Positions 34,611 to 46,598 of a stretch of 64,000 nt of DNA are shown in pieces; within the stretch, counting starts at the first letter, position 1, and each line of letters begins with the position of its first letter. The notes beneath the pieces are model-generated. The model made no database searches and had not been told where the DNA came from. It worked only from the letters and a program-made list of their open reading frames with translations. The stretch comes from Cenococcum geophilum 1.58 (taxonomy: Eukaryota; Ascomycota; Dothideomycetes; Gloniales; Gloniaceae), in contig KV748180.1 of NCBI GenBank assembly GCA_001692895.1, forward strand, positions 609,788 through 673,787, in the 5' to 3' direction. Both the position numbers and the translations under genes were made by a program.

Positions 34611-35280
34611 TATTTTATTACGCGGGAAACTACATTAGGAAATGGAGGCTTCCTTTACGGGCAAGGCGCCCTCACTTATTGACCCCGGCCAAGCTAAGAC
34701 TACCCCTTAACCTTAACCATAAAAGGCCATTTCTCTCACTACTTTTCCTCTTATCCTCTATCTTTCCTTTCTCCTAACGCTGCGCCTCCTCCTCTTCTTA
34801 CTGCTAGTCCCTAGCACGGTCGTATTAAGGCATTTCTACTATCCCCTTAGCGCTAATACGTATACAAGTCCAGCCCGCTTATTACTTTATTCCCCTATAT
34901 CTTAGACTAATAATTAATATAGTTAACTGCGGCCCTTCTAATAAGCGAGTCTCTATTCTACAATAATATATAAATAGTCTTAGCCTCCTCTCCTAATTCC
35001 CGCCTCTGGAGCCAATGGCTTTAATTTTTATTAAGCTCTTTTAGCGCCGCCTCTATCCGCTAAGCGCGTCTATATCCTTATAATTCTGTTCTCTTTCTTA
35101 TACACACCCTCTCTCCTTTCGCCTTCTAGATAACGCTAGTCCGCAACCGTCCTATAGAAAGGGGGTTAGGGGAATTCCGTAGTTACTAGCCGCGTCAGCA
35201 CTATTATCTTATTTAACTCTGCCACATATCTCCTTCCAAGGTAGGGAGGGATAGGCATGCCACATCGCCCCCCTTAAGGG
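34611..35280. other. Pyrimidine-rich non-coding stretch
   Basis: No gene recognised. Between about 34730 and 35120 the plus strand is strongly C/T-rich. That can be a promoter/5' leader of the coding region to the right in fungi, but no start site could be fixed. The first bases (tattttattacgcgggaaac) mark the junction with truncated gypsy-B. Confidence 0.4.
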
Positions 35281-37850
35281 CTTAAGCGAGCTTACGTTAT
35301 ATTTATTTTAGCTAACCTATACGCTGTTTTCTTACCTAGGATATGCTATTAGTTAAACGGCCCACTTTAGCGTTTGCCAATAGCTAAAGCCACCTATATT
35401 ACAACTAGTATCCCTACTAGGCTACCTAGCGGAAAAGTAGCTGGACGTCGCTAATTTAAGTAACTACCCCATGCGGGGCTGTATTAGGTATTATTCAAAC
35501 GGACATTATATAGAGCGTTGTTTAGGTGGCCATATATGCCTACCTAGTAGTATAGTTGCGTTGCCACGGATATTTTAGAGACGCCGTTCAATCTACTGGT
35601 TTAGGGCTAAAGGGCTATTAGCTTTGCCTAACTACTTAGCAGCAGAGCGGTAAAGAATTAATAATCTAGGCTTCTAAGCCATAGGGCTATATAGGAACCA
35701 CCTAGATCAAAATTGGAAGGTTATAGCTTTTAGGCGTATAATAGATTAGCGGTATAGCGGCATAACTGCGAAGGAATCTCTAACACTAGCTAGCCACGTC
35801 AGGAGGGCGAGCATCCTTATACAGTCTTTTACCTAATACATTTATAAATATGTATACAATCACCGAGTAAGCGGCAGGCGTATCCGTCACTAGGCGGTTA
35901 GCATTAGAGAGCCCTGCTCGCCACTAATAAGGACACTACCTTCTTTCGTTATAGATAGCTTATAACACACACGTATAAGCGGGGCTTTACCTGCTAATAT
36001 AAGCGGCGTAGAAGATTAACTAGATTAGTATTGTCGGGAAGTAAATAGACACGTTAGCACTACCCTTTACTAAGGAACTAGGGTAGAGAATTTACGCTAT
36101 TAACCTCCTAATAAGGGGCTAGATGCGACGGCTGTGTTAGAGCTAAACACGCTAGCTTAGATGGGCGGATACGGTTCAACCGCAATTTACTAAGGCTGTT
36201 AATTAGGCGCCGGAATTCAAGCCCTTATAAACCTTATCCTACAAACGGTAATTAACCCTAGTCTATGCCGGAGGCGCATGTATTAAATGCTTTAATTTAA
36301 TAAGAAACCTAAATAAGGGGTAAAGGGTAATAGATAAGTGCTAGTAGCAAAGGGAGAACTGACGTGCACTTAAAAAGACCGTTAATTCCCCCTTAAAGCT
36401 TTTAAAAGCTATAAAGTAATGGCAACTCTAATAATAATAATGTTGGCACTATCTTAATCTTCATTTTATATCCCTTACGAAATTTCGCTTAATAAGAATA
36501 ATTTCTACACTAGTCCCCCTAGAAGATTAATAGCTTCATCTCAGTACTATAGAATTACAGCCCCTAAGAAAAGCGCGAGTAGTAAACCTAAAAGGAGAAA
36601 TAGGGGAGGACCTCTTTTCCCCCTAAAAAGTCAAGAAGCATTAGAAGCTTAGGCACTTAATAGTATATTATTCCACCTAGGGCCTTAATTTAGAGATTCC
36701 GTCTAATAAAGCGCCTATAGACCCTATATATAATTACAAGAAAGCTTATAATAAGTATTACAAAAATGACGAGGATAATAAGGATAATAAGGAAGATTTC
36801 TATAGGGATGGAAATGACAGTCAAGTCTCTAGGGGAAGTACTTAAGGTAATTATCCCACCACTCTCCCTCTTTCCCCAGCAGTTCCAAATATATAGTTTT
36901 AACGACTAGTAGCAAATCTAATAGTTATTAAAGACGATATAGCTAATCTAGACTTAGAAGCTAAGGGCGATAAAGCTAGTAACGTTAACGATAAAGCTAG
37001 TAAAGTTAATAAAGCTAGTAAAGCCAATAACTAATTAATGCCCCATAAATTAGGTATGTGCCTCCCTTTAACTTATAATAGCCTTATCTAACAATTAGTA
37101 GATAATAGGAATAACGGTAGTAATAAGGATAATAAAGATAAGGAGCTGCCTTCGTTAGAAGCGCTATAAGAGGAGGTACGCGCACCTGTATATAATTATA
37201 CCACACCCTTAATACTAGACGGTAATTAAATAGATAATTTAGCTAAGGGGCGTCGCATTAGAACTGCTTCGCAGTTTAGGTAAGAGCTTAGGATATTAGT
37301 AGCTACTAGTTAAGAGTTTTTAGGAGCCAAGAAGTTAAAAAAGTGGAGGTCTAATTAGCTTAATTAACTAAGCAGCATTAATTATATCTCTAATACTTCC
37401 GTTAGCGAGAGCGGCGAGAGTATACGACTTAAGAAGTAATGAAGGCCACCTACTTCCTAGAGGACCACGCCTTCCGGCTCTCCCACCCTTAGCCTTAATA
37501 ACGGTGACGGTATTAAGGAGCGAGCGGCCTCTACTACGCGGCCCACTAGCCCCTCCCCCCGGCACTATATGTCTCCTTATAATACTAGACCACCAAAATA
37601 TAGGGCTAATAACAGTTATAATTATATTCTGGACAATCTTGTAAACGGCTTAACTAAAGAAAGCGATAATAAGGACGGCGATAACGTTATAGACGAAGGT
37701 AAGGCCGAGAACTATAGCGACGGAAGTGATGATAGTGACGATACGGATAATAACAACTCTAGGGACGGTAATAGTAGTAGTAGCGACAAGGATAATAAGG
37801 CCTGCGGGTGTACAGGGCGACGAGAATTACCAACCCCTATTAATGGTTAA
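35281..37850 (+). pseudogene. Unrecognised Cys-containing protein with acidic Ser-rich C-terminus
   Basis: Plus-strand coding is suggested by several long frames with only RIP-type stops. One contains RCDGCVRAKHASLDGRIRFN then LLRLLIRRRNSSPY (about 36127-36225). A second frame has GACIKCFNLIRN and DKC (about 36270-36345), giving spaced C-x2-C pairs that could bind zinc. The shift between them suggests an intron or frameshift. Downstream a frame reads DDIANLDLEAKGDKASNVND. The open end 37569-37850 is very acidic and Ser/Asn-rich (DGSDDSDDTDNNNSRDGNSS) and stops at TAA 37848-37850. The minus-strand frame 37368-37565 is a shadow. I do not recognise the family. A DNA-binding role is a guess from the Cys pairs and basic patch. 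Confidence 0.45.
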
Positions 37851-39892
37851 TTAAAGATAAAGCGTGCTATAAAGCATTATCTCTAGCAGTCTTAGTATTC
37901 CTATTTAGTCTTGTCTATATACGCGTCTAAACGGAACACTGCGCTTACTAGCAATTATTATAAGCGGGTTGCACCCCCTATATATAATCGCCTACGTACC
38001 TAAAACCCGCTACTAAACTTAGCCTTTAGCTCTAACTCTAATAAAGCAATACTAGGAGCTGCCTTAAATAATTCGGAAGAATTATTAATCTAAGCAGTTT
38101 TTAGGCGCTAGGAAAATGGGTCGTATATACTAAATATACTTCCTTAATAACTCTACTTGCCAGTTAACCTAGTTAAGCGATCTTAAGAGCTAAAGCCCTA
38201 AGAATTAAAGCCTTAAAAGCTAAAGTTTAGAATAAAATTTATAGAAGAGAAAGACGCACTACTTATTAATTTAAAGGAGGAATAGAATCTTTTATAGGAA
38301 TAGATTAAAGACCGCTTTCTAAAAAGAAGTCTTAGATCACTATAGGCGCATTATTATTTAAAATTAAAGGCCTAGCCTGCTATATAGAAGAAAAGGGGCC
38401 AGCCTACTAGGCGGAAGAGACGGTAATAATAGTAGTGCCCTTCTTTTAGCTTAAAGGTCTATTTCTTATTAACCGGAATTTAAGGCTATAAATTGTCCTA
38501 ATTAGCGCTGCCAATAGGACCAGTATTTTTAGTACTAGTTAGCGGTTAACATTTCTTATTATATATTTTATTTATGGCTTAATCTATTTATAACGCATTT
38601 CCTATTACATAAGGGCCGTATAAAAAGGTCCGTAAGAGTATTACTTTTTTAAGGGCGGTAAGCAAGAGCTACTTATCACCACTTATAACGCTACGGACGA
38701 TAGAGAATATAAGGCTGAAACTATATTCACGACTTAGCCAGCCAATTAAAATTACGTAATATAGTGGAAACCAAGCGGTAGTCCAAATAATATAAAGTCG
38801 GGCGTTAATAATTAATTAACTCATATATACGACGTAAAGGCGCATAAACTAGTTACAGTTAATTTGCCTTATAAATAAGAACGAGCCACGAGAATCCAAT
38901 CCTTGGAGATATTTTAGTCGGCAGAGGGGCCATATATCTAGTAACTCTAATCCCCTAGACTACGGCCAATGCATAGCTAAAATGCGCATTATAGCGGACG
39001 CCTTACCCGTTCTACTGTTTAGCTAGTAGCCTAATCATATATATAATATTCTGCGCTAGAAAGCTTTAATAGTAGAGCAAAGCAAATCCAGCCGCAGCTC
39101 AGCCCGCTTGGCAATTCTTTTATATAACCCTTCCCGTCAGGCACTAACCTCTAAGCAGCTATAAACCTATCAGCTGCAGCAACACCTCCATTTTCCCTTA
39201 TAAATTTCCTTTAACCCTACTTCGCTAATTGTTCGTAGCGTAGCTTCGTAAAGCCGCTCTCCGTTTAAGTCTACAATTTACCTCTTTTTATATTTCTTAC
39301 GTTCTACCTTTTACAGTTATCCAGAAATTCTATTCTCGCTATTAAGGTAAATATTAGCTTAGCCATTTTATCCTATATAGCATATACCTAATTACTTATA
39401 TCTTTTATAATAGTTATGCTTTAATGCGTATATACTTTACGGCCTTTTATTCTAAAACAAGTTCCTAAATTAGCCGCCATTTCTCCTTAGACGACTATCC
39501 GTGATTAAGAACGCTTTATAAAAGACAGCATTTACTTAATTTTTCACGTCTATAGAACACCTCTCCTTTATAGCCACCAGTCCCGCCGACTTATATAGTC
39601 GCACTTCTAGCTATATAGATTATATCCGCTAAGGCTAGGGATAAAGTATTTAGTAGGGAATAGGAGGAGATCGGAGGTTATATATTTAAGATAACGGAGG
39701 ATATAACTATAACATTTAAAGGCAGATTATGTAATATTAAAGACGGTAAAAGGAAGCTAGTTAAAGCATTAGGTATAGAAAATGGATAAGTAATAAGAGA
39801 GGTTCTTATTAGGTATAAATGTTATATAATAAGGGCATAAATTAAGTTAAAGAAGAGGTAGTAATAAGTGGTAATCTAAAGCAATATATGCC
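37851..39892. other. Degenerate region without an assignable gene
   Basis: Fragments of open frame occur on both strands but none forms a recognisable protein. Examples are plus LLITTYNATDDREYKAETIF near 38670 and minus GGVAAADRFIAA near 39160. It may include the 3' part of the gene on its left or the 3' part of the minus-strand gene on its right. Confidence 0.35.
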
Positions 39893-41330
39893 ATTTATTT
39901 GTAGATAAAAGTCAATCTCTAGCTTCTTCTATAGTATTTTCCTAAAACTTTAGAGTATCTAGATCCCCTAAACCAAATAAATTAAAGATATTCTATCTAT
40001 CCTGGTGGCCGATCCTAAGTATAAAGAGAGCGTCCTTATTATCCTTTTCTGGCATATATATAGACAGGCAATTCGTAACCACTAGTCCTCCTCTCTCCTT
40101 TTCCTTTCTCCATAAATTGCTCGTCTTCATCCTAGTGCAAAATAGCTTAGGGAGGTTTTTAATTATATAGCGCCTTATAAATAAGAAAGAATAGTACTAG
40201 CCCTCCCCTAGTAATACTAGATATCCTATTTAATATTAACTATAGATGCGACATCTTATTAAAGGTCATTTTATAGACCTAAAGTCTGCTATAATTCTAA
40301 CCGGGGACGCTTTAATAATGGTTTATCTGTAACTTAATAATACGCTAGTATAATGGCGCTTAAAGGACTTTTAGAAGAGGCGTCTATTTTAGATAAGCAT
40401 TAATGTATTAAATTTGGGGAACAAGGTGTCTAACTATTGGTTTTAGGATTATTAAATAAGATTATACTTTCCTTTTATAACAAATCTGGCTCTAAAATAT
40501 ATAAGTAACTAATTAACAAGCACCTAAGACTTATATACTAAGCGTTTAATAAGCGTCCTAAGGGATCAGAGCTTTAGAATGCCTCTCCGATAACTAAGAG
40601 TCTTAGGCTAACCCTGGCGATAGTCAATACTAAGCACCGATTATATAACTAATTAATTATTACGCACCTGAGCCTAGGTTTTAGGCTCTAGTTAACTAAG
40701 CTTCTCTATTAGGTCCAGCTTGTTAATTTAGCAACGCTGCTATAATTAATTATACTCTCTCTTTAAATAGGGAATAGAGGTTTATATACCTTTATTTTGC
40801 TTACATTTTATAGGTCGGAGCTTAATATGTGCTAATCCGGTCAGTATAATATTATATATAAAAGAAGGGTTCGTACTTTAAGGAAATAAGGCTTATATAA
40901 AACTAAGGTAACTATAGCTGCTAGTAAAGCCCTATTCTGCGGCTATTAACTTAAGGAACTTTTTATCTATAGGCCTTAAGTTTAGACGATATAGTTCGTA
41001 GTTTTTAAAGTGAGTAAGGTACTCTACGACAATGTTAAAGCTTATTTTAGCACATTCCGTTAACGGGATAACTAATACCATAGCAAGAAAGACGTGATCG
41101 TTTGTATCCTAAATATCCGTGTATACGCGATGGGCTTGGGCCTTCCGCTATTTCGTTATATTTTGGCCGCTAGGCTCCTTAATAGGCTCGCCCTAAATAA
41201 AGTTAAGATAGGAGTTTTTTAAGAGTGCTTAATTGCCACGTATTATACCATTTGTTTTTAATTACTTAACTTTCTTATCAATCTTAATAAGGAATTTATT
41301 GATTTCCGCATTGGAACTCAGTAGGGTCAA
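39893..41330 (-). pseudogene. Unrecognised protein-coding remnant
   Basis: The minus strand carries coherent coding with RIP-type stops only. The N-terminal block (41330 to about 40640) includes INKFLIKIDKKVK, HVFLAMVLVIPLTECAKISF and NIVVEYLTHFKNYELYRLNL. A middle block in another frame includes LVIGEAF*SSDPLGRLLNA and NNPKTNS*TPCSPNLIH. The last block has NLWRKEKERGGLVVTNCLSI and IFNLFGLGDLDTLKF. The frame changes suggest introns or small indels. I do not know this family and no catalytic motif stands out. It faces the kinase remnant at 42322 head to head, about 1 kb away. Confidence 0.5.
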
Positions 41331-42321
41331 CCGACCCGCCTCGGAAGTTATATATTAGTCTATAGTTAGGAACGGATCTAGAATATTATAGCTAGTGACC
41401 CTCTTTATACAATAGAGTGAAATTTAATAAAGTAAGACGGGTATGGGTAAAATGTAGTTTTATATAGATTTAGGTTTTAATTTTGGCGCCTATATGTTAT
41501 AACGTGTTATATAGGGATTGGTTCAGCCAATAGGTATATAAGGAAGATTAACCGTTAGGGTATAGCTATATATCAGCTAGTAGAACGTCTAGGGACTGTA
41601 TCGTCTTATTACAGCCTATATTTCATTTCACTCCATTTTATCTCGTTTTAGCTAAGTTTTAGACTTTAATATACCTTTAAGCTTCATTAGTTCTAATATA
41701 TATGTACTCTCTTTATACCAATCCAAGACATCCTACCTAGATCCTATATACAGTTACTTACAAAATCGGCTTCCGGTTTTTATACTTTAAAAATTATCAG
41801 CGTATAGTCCTTGCTATAGCTCTTAGTATACATTTTACCCAATAAGTATGTAGGGAGAAGTATACCGAAACATTGTTTCTCTATATTTATCTTCATTTCA
41901 TTTATCGCCGAGATTGTATTTAGATGTTCCTCGCTAAATAGCCTACCTCTCTAAGTATAAACTCGCTGTCAACTTTAGGCAAGCCGCCTTAACTAGCCTA
42001 GGGGTAAAGCTTAAACGTCTAGCACTATTTATATTATATAGCTGTCGCTGCCACTAGACGTTATCGTCAAACGCTCCCTCTAGAACGCCCTTAAGAACTT
42101 CCTCTAGAACTCCCTACAGAACTTCCTATAGGCTCCCTTCTTAACGCCCTATCCGGCCCTCTTTAGACGCCAACTTTAGACCTTTATATTGACGGCCCTG
42201 ACGCTAATAACTGTTTCCATTCCTTGTATAAAGCGTCTAAAACAATCTCCGTGGAATCTCGAAGACCTATATACTAAAGGATAATATTATACAGTATCTG
42301 CCTGGCTTAGGAGGAAGGGAC
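41331..42321. other. Intergenic region between two dead genes
   Basis: No gene recognised. There is a low-complexity patch tttcatttcactccatttta (41617-41636). A short degenerate repeat of ctctagaactccct type lies at about 42077-42160. The latter could belong to the 5' part of the kinase gene. Confidence 0.4.
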
Positions 42322-43011
42322 GTGGTTAGTATAGGCATTATAGCGCTCGTTATACGTCTTAATGCTGTTATAAAGTTCTCTAAGCCTTCGGAATGGCGCT
42401 TAATGGATAGAGAAAAGCTTGTTTACCAACGTCTTGGCTATAATTACTGCGGGATCCTTCGATACTTTAGGCCATGTGGGGCTATAGAAAATGCTATAAT
42501 CCTATAGTTTGCGAGTTATAGATCTATATGCTAATACTTTATAAGGTAGAAGAAACTAGTTCCGCTTTCCCTTAAACTTCAATAGGCCGAATAAATTACT
42601 AGAGCTGTTTGTTTTATCTATTTGAGAAATATACTATATGGCGATATCTCCTGCAATAATATATTCCTTAATAAAGGGCTTAATGCGAAGCTTAGTGATT
42701 TTGCTAGGTTAGCTATTAATGACCTTCTACCCCTTATTTGTTATAAGACTAGTTATAAGCTTCCTAATTAAGATATTTTAAAGAAAACTAAGCTCTTTGC
42801 TCTTAGTTTAACTATTTATAAGATAATAACTGGTTCTAAACTATATAATAGGCTCTTAGATAAACAAATTTGTATAGCATTTATTGAGGGACGCTTTCTA
42901 GATCTGGAGCCTCTACTTGCGTTTAGGGACGTTATTACAAATTGTTGGAAATAGAGTTACGGAAGTGTAGACGAAGTCCTTTAAGACGTGAGATCCGAAG
43001 GTATAGCTTAA
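42322..43011 (+). pseudogene. Fungal protein kinase domain, RIP-degraded
   Basis: One frame from about 42322 to TAA 43009-43011 spans most of a compact Ser/Thr-type kinase domain. Visible are the glycine-loop region VVSIGIIALVIRLNAVIKF with the candidate Lys, LVYQRLGYN and ILRYFRPCG. The catalytic loop is YGDISCNNIFLNKGLNAKL (Asp codon 42643-42645; H of HGD changed to Tyr by CAT to TAT). The magnesium motif is SDFA (Asp codon 42697-42699) where most kinases have DFG. The later ELFALGSTIYEIMTG region reads KLFALSLTIYKIITG. The DISCNN loop with DFA is typical of a fungal kinase group with many accessory-genome members. No intron seen; N-terminus uncertain. Only about half a dozen stops remain, fewer than in the transposons. 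Confidence 0.85.
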
Positions 43012-44869
43012 TTCTTTGACTTTACTCCTAGCACTGACCACTTTTTAGTTACTAAAAATTCGAATCTATGCTCGACTTTACTGCACTATTTATATTTATT
43101 TCCTATTATACTTACTACTTTGTTTCTATTTCTACTTCTACTCTAGGCAAAGAGTTGTAAATTACTTAATATATATTAGTAAAGACTACTGACTTACTCC
43201 TTAGTGCTTATATTGTTTTCTTAAAGTGGACATTAAGGGCAGTCGCCAGGTTTTTTAGATGATCCTATTACTAATACTTCGCCATTAAGACCTTTGGCCG
43301 GCGAAGCGTTAGAGCAATAATACCTATTCTTTTTCGCTTTCTCGCACTTATCCCATCTACGGTCGGACACAATGTAATAAGAGTTAGCTCCGCATTTGCT
43401 GTAGTAGAACAATTAATCATAGTAGTAATATATTTAGCGGAACGATGGTAACTAAAGTTTTAGACTAGTGTAGTAACTAGTAAATTGCTATTGGAATAAG
43501 AACCTCGCGGTCAGTGCTAGATATACCTTATTTGCATAAAGTGTTTAACCTAACTTATTACTGCCTAAGTGATAGTTCTAAGCTGGCAATGTAGATGCAA
43601 CGTAGATGTAGTATAGGTGCAGTAAGGTTTAAGTATAGAAACCTACGTATAATGGGAAATTCCGGTTAGCTGGAAATCTCCTTTTAGTTTATCCAACTTC
43701 ACCTATAATTGCACTTTGTGGGCGTGTTATACATTAACATTTTATAGTAGCTCGAACTAATATAGGGAAGTCGCTAAGGCTGCATGGGGGCTATAAAGAG
43801 GAGTCGCGTAAAATGTGTGCCAAGAGCTGCAGTAAGGACCGTGCCTTCTTTTATATTATATAAGGGAAAATAGGATAGTTATGGAGTGAGATAGAATGGA
43901 GCGAGATGGAATAGAGTAAGATGTGGAATTGGAATAAAGTGGAATAAAATGTAGTAGAATGTAGTGGAATGGCATAAGCTAAGGCGAAGTGAGCACTAAT
44001 TGGCATCTATTCTTCCTCCGCCTCTAGTGCTTCTTCGTATCTTTTAAAACCGTCCACCTAGCTCCTACGTATTAATCAAAACAATTATATCATTTTTAAC
44101 TGTGCCCTTAGCAATTAGAACTCATAACGCCTTACCCAACTCGCTGGTATATGTTTACTTCGGTTAAAAGAGTAATCAGCTCGTTTGGTGTCAACCTTTT
44201 ACGACATTATAGAATTTAAGCCGCGATCCGCGGTGCAAGCCACCCATTAAAGTCCTTCTGCATGCTACCCTCTATCAATCTAAGACGTATAGCTGGCTCC
44301 TACGCATTAACTAAGACCGGGACTGAGATCCCGGCATGCAGTCCTATACCTTAAGCCTATTACTTAGCTTGTGGTTTCTATATTGGTAGGATACTAGTAT
44401 AATCTAGCGCTCTAATGCTTGCAATTATGATTGCGTATCTAAACCGCTAAACGATGTCTTAATAAGCAAGCCCCTCCCCACAGCTTTACTGAGTGGAGCT
44501 TTTCACTATTAAAACAATGCCACTACGTATCTAGCCTCTGCTAGGATAGATAAGGGAAAGGCTATATAGCTAGAGAGGGGTGTAGTGGATATTTGCGGCA
44601 TAGTGGTAATAGATTAAAAGGTATAATATTAGGTAGATTTTCCTCTAGAGACTAGTACTATTAACCTCCTCTAGCTACTTCTCTAATTTTATACTTTAAA
44701 TCAGCTCTACCCTTTAGGCAATATATAGACTATATTAAAGACCCTAAACACTCCTCTAGGTAGCCCTACTCTATTACTAGCTTAGCAGCCCCTTATTATC
44801 TAGTATACTCTACAATTCCTAAAGCTGCTAAAGGTAGCTATAATAATAAATACGTTGTCTACCTCTACC
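43012..44869. other. Intergenic, weakly RIP-affected stretch with short repeats
   Basis: No gene recognised. At 43877-43985 there is a GGAAT/GAGAT-rich low-complexity patch. A 24-bp block containing ctagctcctacgtattaatc occurs at 44058-44081 and again, slightly changed, at 44289-44312. A perfect 6-bp hairpin, ccggga..tcccgg, follows at 44317-44334. CA/TG sites are commoner here than in the neighbouring transposons. No tRNA fold could be drawn around the hairpin. Confidence 0.4.
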
Positions 44870-46412
44870 TCTACTTTAGAAGGCCTAGCTGTCAAGCCAC
44901 TAGCCCCAGAAGACCCTAAAACTAAAGCAATATTATAAGCCTCTAGGTTAGAGTATAAGACGGTAAATAAAGTGTATATCTTTACAGTCGTGCATATATA
45001 GTCCTACTAACACTATTTCTTTATAGTTGAGATAAGAAAGCTTATTAGTATAAGATTGCTAAGCCAGTGGCCTTAATAGGAGAGGTTAATAAACTGGACT
45101 AATACGTGTTTATTAATTGTATTTGAATTAGTAGGCATAATACTCTTTATAAGTGTCTTTAATTACTAAAGATAAATTACAGATAAGAAAACTAAAGACT
45201 CTATATTTTATGTTAATATTAAGTCTAAAGGGTTGTAAGACGTTCTAAGGAAGGTCCTTAAAGATGTCTATAGGATCTGCCTAAGAGAGGACAAGCCTTT
45301 AGTGCGGAAAATCTCCGCTATTAAAACTTACCAGCTTATACCGCGTATAGGTTAAATAGAACCTCCTATATAATTTTCTTCCGGAACTAGAATTATATTA
45401 AAGTAGTATAAACGTTAACTCTAAGAACGAAGTGTATTTAAAACATTTGGACCTCTTAATTAGCTTTATTAAAACCACCTACGCGTCTATAACTAAATGC
45501 CTTAAACCCCTTTTTAAGAACTATAAAATCACGTATAATCTACTTTAGGCTCTCTTTAAGCTGAACTTAGAGGTCTATACTACCTATTTTAGTACCAGCA
45601 AACCGAGATACGTTAAGTTTAATTATAGTAAGGAAAAAATAAGATTAAGCGAAACTAAGTACTTCCATCTGGACTGTTGCTACTTTAATTTTAATGGGAA
45701 AGTATTTAGGGAAGCCGCCCTTAGGCTTGCTATTAAGAAGTTTCATAGAACGAAATGGATAGACCTGCTTTAGGCATTTCCTCTAGAGTATTACTAGAAA
45801 TCGAGCGAGATTAGAGCACGGTTAATTAGATATAGTTGAATTTTTAATAACTTAAGAGGCGTCTACTACCGCTAGTACTAAGGGACTGCCTTCTATAAGG
45901 ATAAAGACGGCAATAAGATCAAAGTCTTTGTTAAGAGCCAAATCATAGTTAATACGGCGTATTTTCGGCAAATTAACCCTAATTACGCTAGACTATAAAT
46001 TAACAAGTCGCTAGGAACACTGGACTTATTAGCTATCTTTAATTTTATAAAGGGCTTAATTAAAAGGAAAAACTAAATTAAGAGGACAGATATAGATCTA
46101 ACTAAAATAAAGGATTAAGATTTCCTAATTAGCAGCCTAACTATGCTAGGTTTTAGTCTAGGTAATAAGTACTAGTGTGCGTTATCTTTACTTATATATA
46201 AGCGGCATTTGCTAACGCATTATAGTTAAGTTCGCAGTTGCTAATATTAGTAACATTATATGAAACCCTTCTTCCTTTAATAACCTTAGGATTCCTACTT
46301 AGTAGAAGGAGGTTATTTAAGCTCTTAGTAAAACCTACTTATTTTAGGACTCTTACCCTACCTTAAATGACTTTGTATTGGGCAAAGGACGCAGACTTAT
46401 TACCCTCCTATA

Positions 46413-46479
46413 GTATATTACCATGCCTCTATTATAAAATAATAGTTACACTATTACCTTACTAAGATAACTAAATTAG
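46413..46479 (+). other. Spliceosomal intron 1 of the AAA+ gene (67 bp)
   Basis: It starts GTATATTACC, has ataactaaa as a branch-site-like sequence and ends AG. Removing it joins ..ATT ACC CTC CTA TA to T GGG CCG CCT, restoring the frame directly into Walker A. The split codon is a His converted to Tyr. Confidence 0.75.
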
Positions 46480-46549
46480 TGGGCCGCCTGGTGTTAGTAA
46501 GACCTTAACAGTAGAGGCGATGTTAGAATACCTTATAAGACCACTTTAC

Positions 46550-46598
46550 GTTATACGTCTCTATTTCCTTATAATTACAGTTCTTTCTAACCGAGTAG
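46550..46598 (+). other. Spliceosomal intron 2 of the AAA+ gene (49 bp)
   Basis: It starts GTTATACG, contains tttctaac near the 3' end and ends GAGTAG. Removing it joins RPLY to IFAGELGTTADALKEK in one frame, phase 0. Confidence 0.7.

Noticed and set aside
34611..36400. Starship captain (DUF3435 tyrosine recombinase) at the gypsy-B edge
   Set aside because: None of the readings on either strand shows the recombinase catalytic pattern I would expect, so a Starship call has no sequence support here.
37368..37565. Minus-strand 65-codon Gly/Arg/Ser-rich open frame
   Set aside because: Antisense to the acidic protein reading, which continues in frame on the plus strand through this stretch.
44296..44340. 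tRNA gene suggested by the ccggga..tcccgg hairpin
   Set aside because: No acceptor, D or anticodon arms could be paired around it, and the loop does not fit the conserved T-loop.
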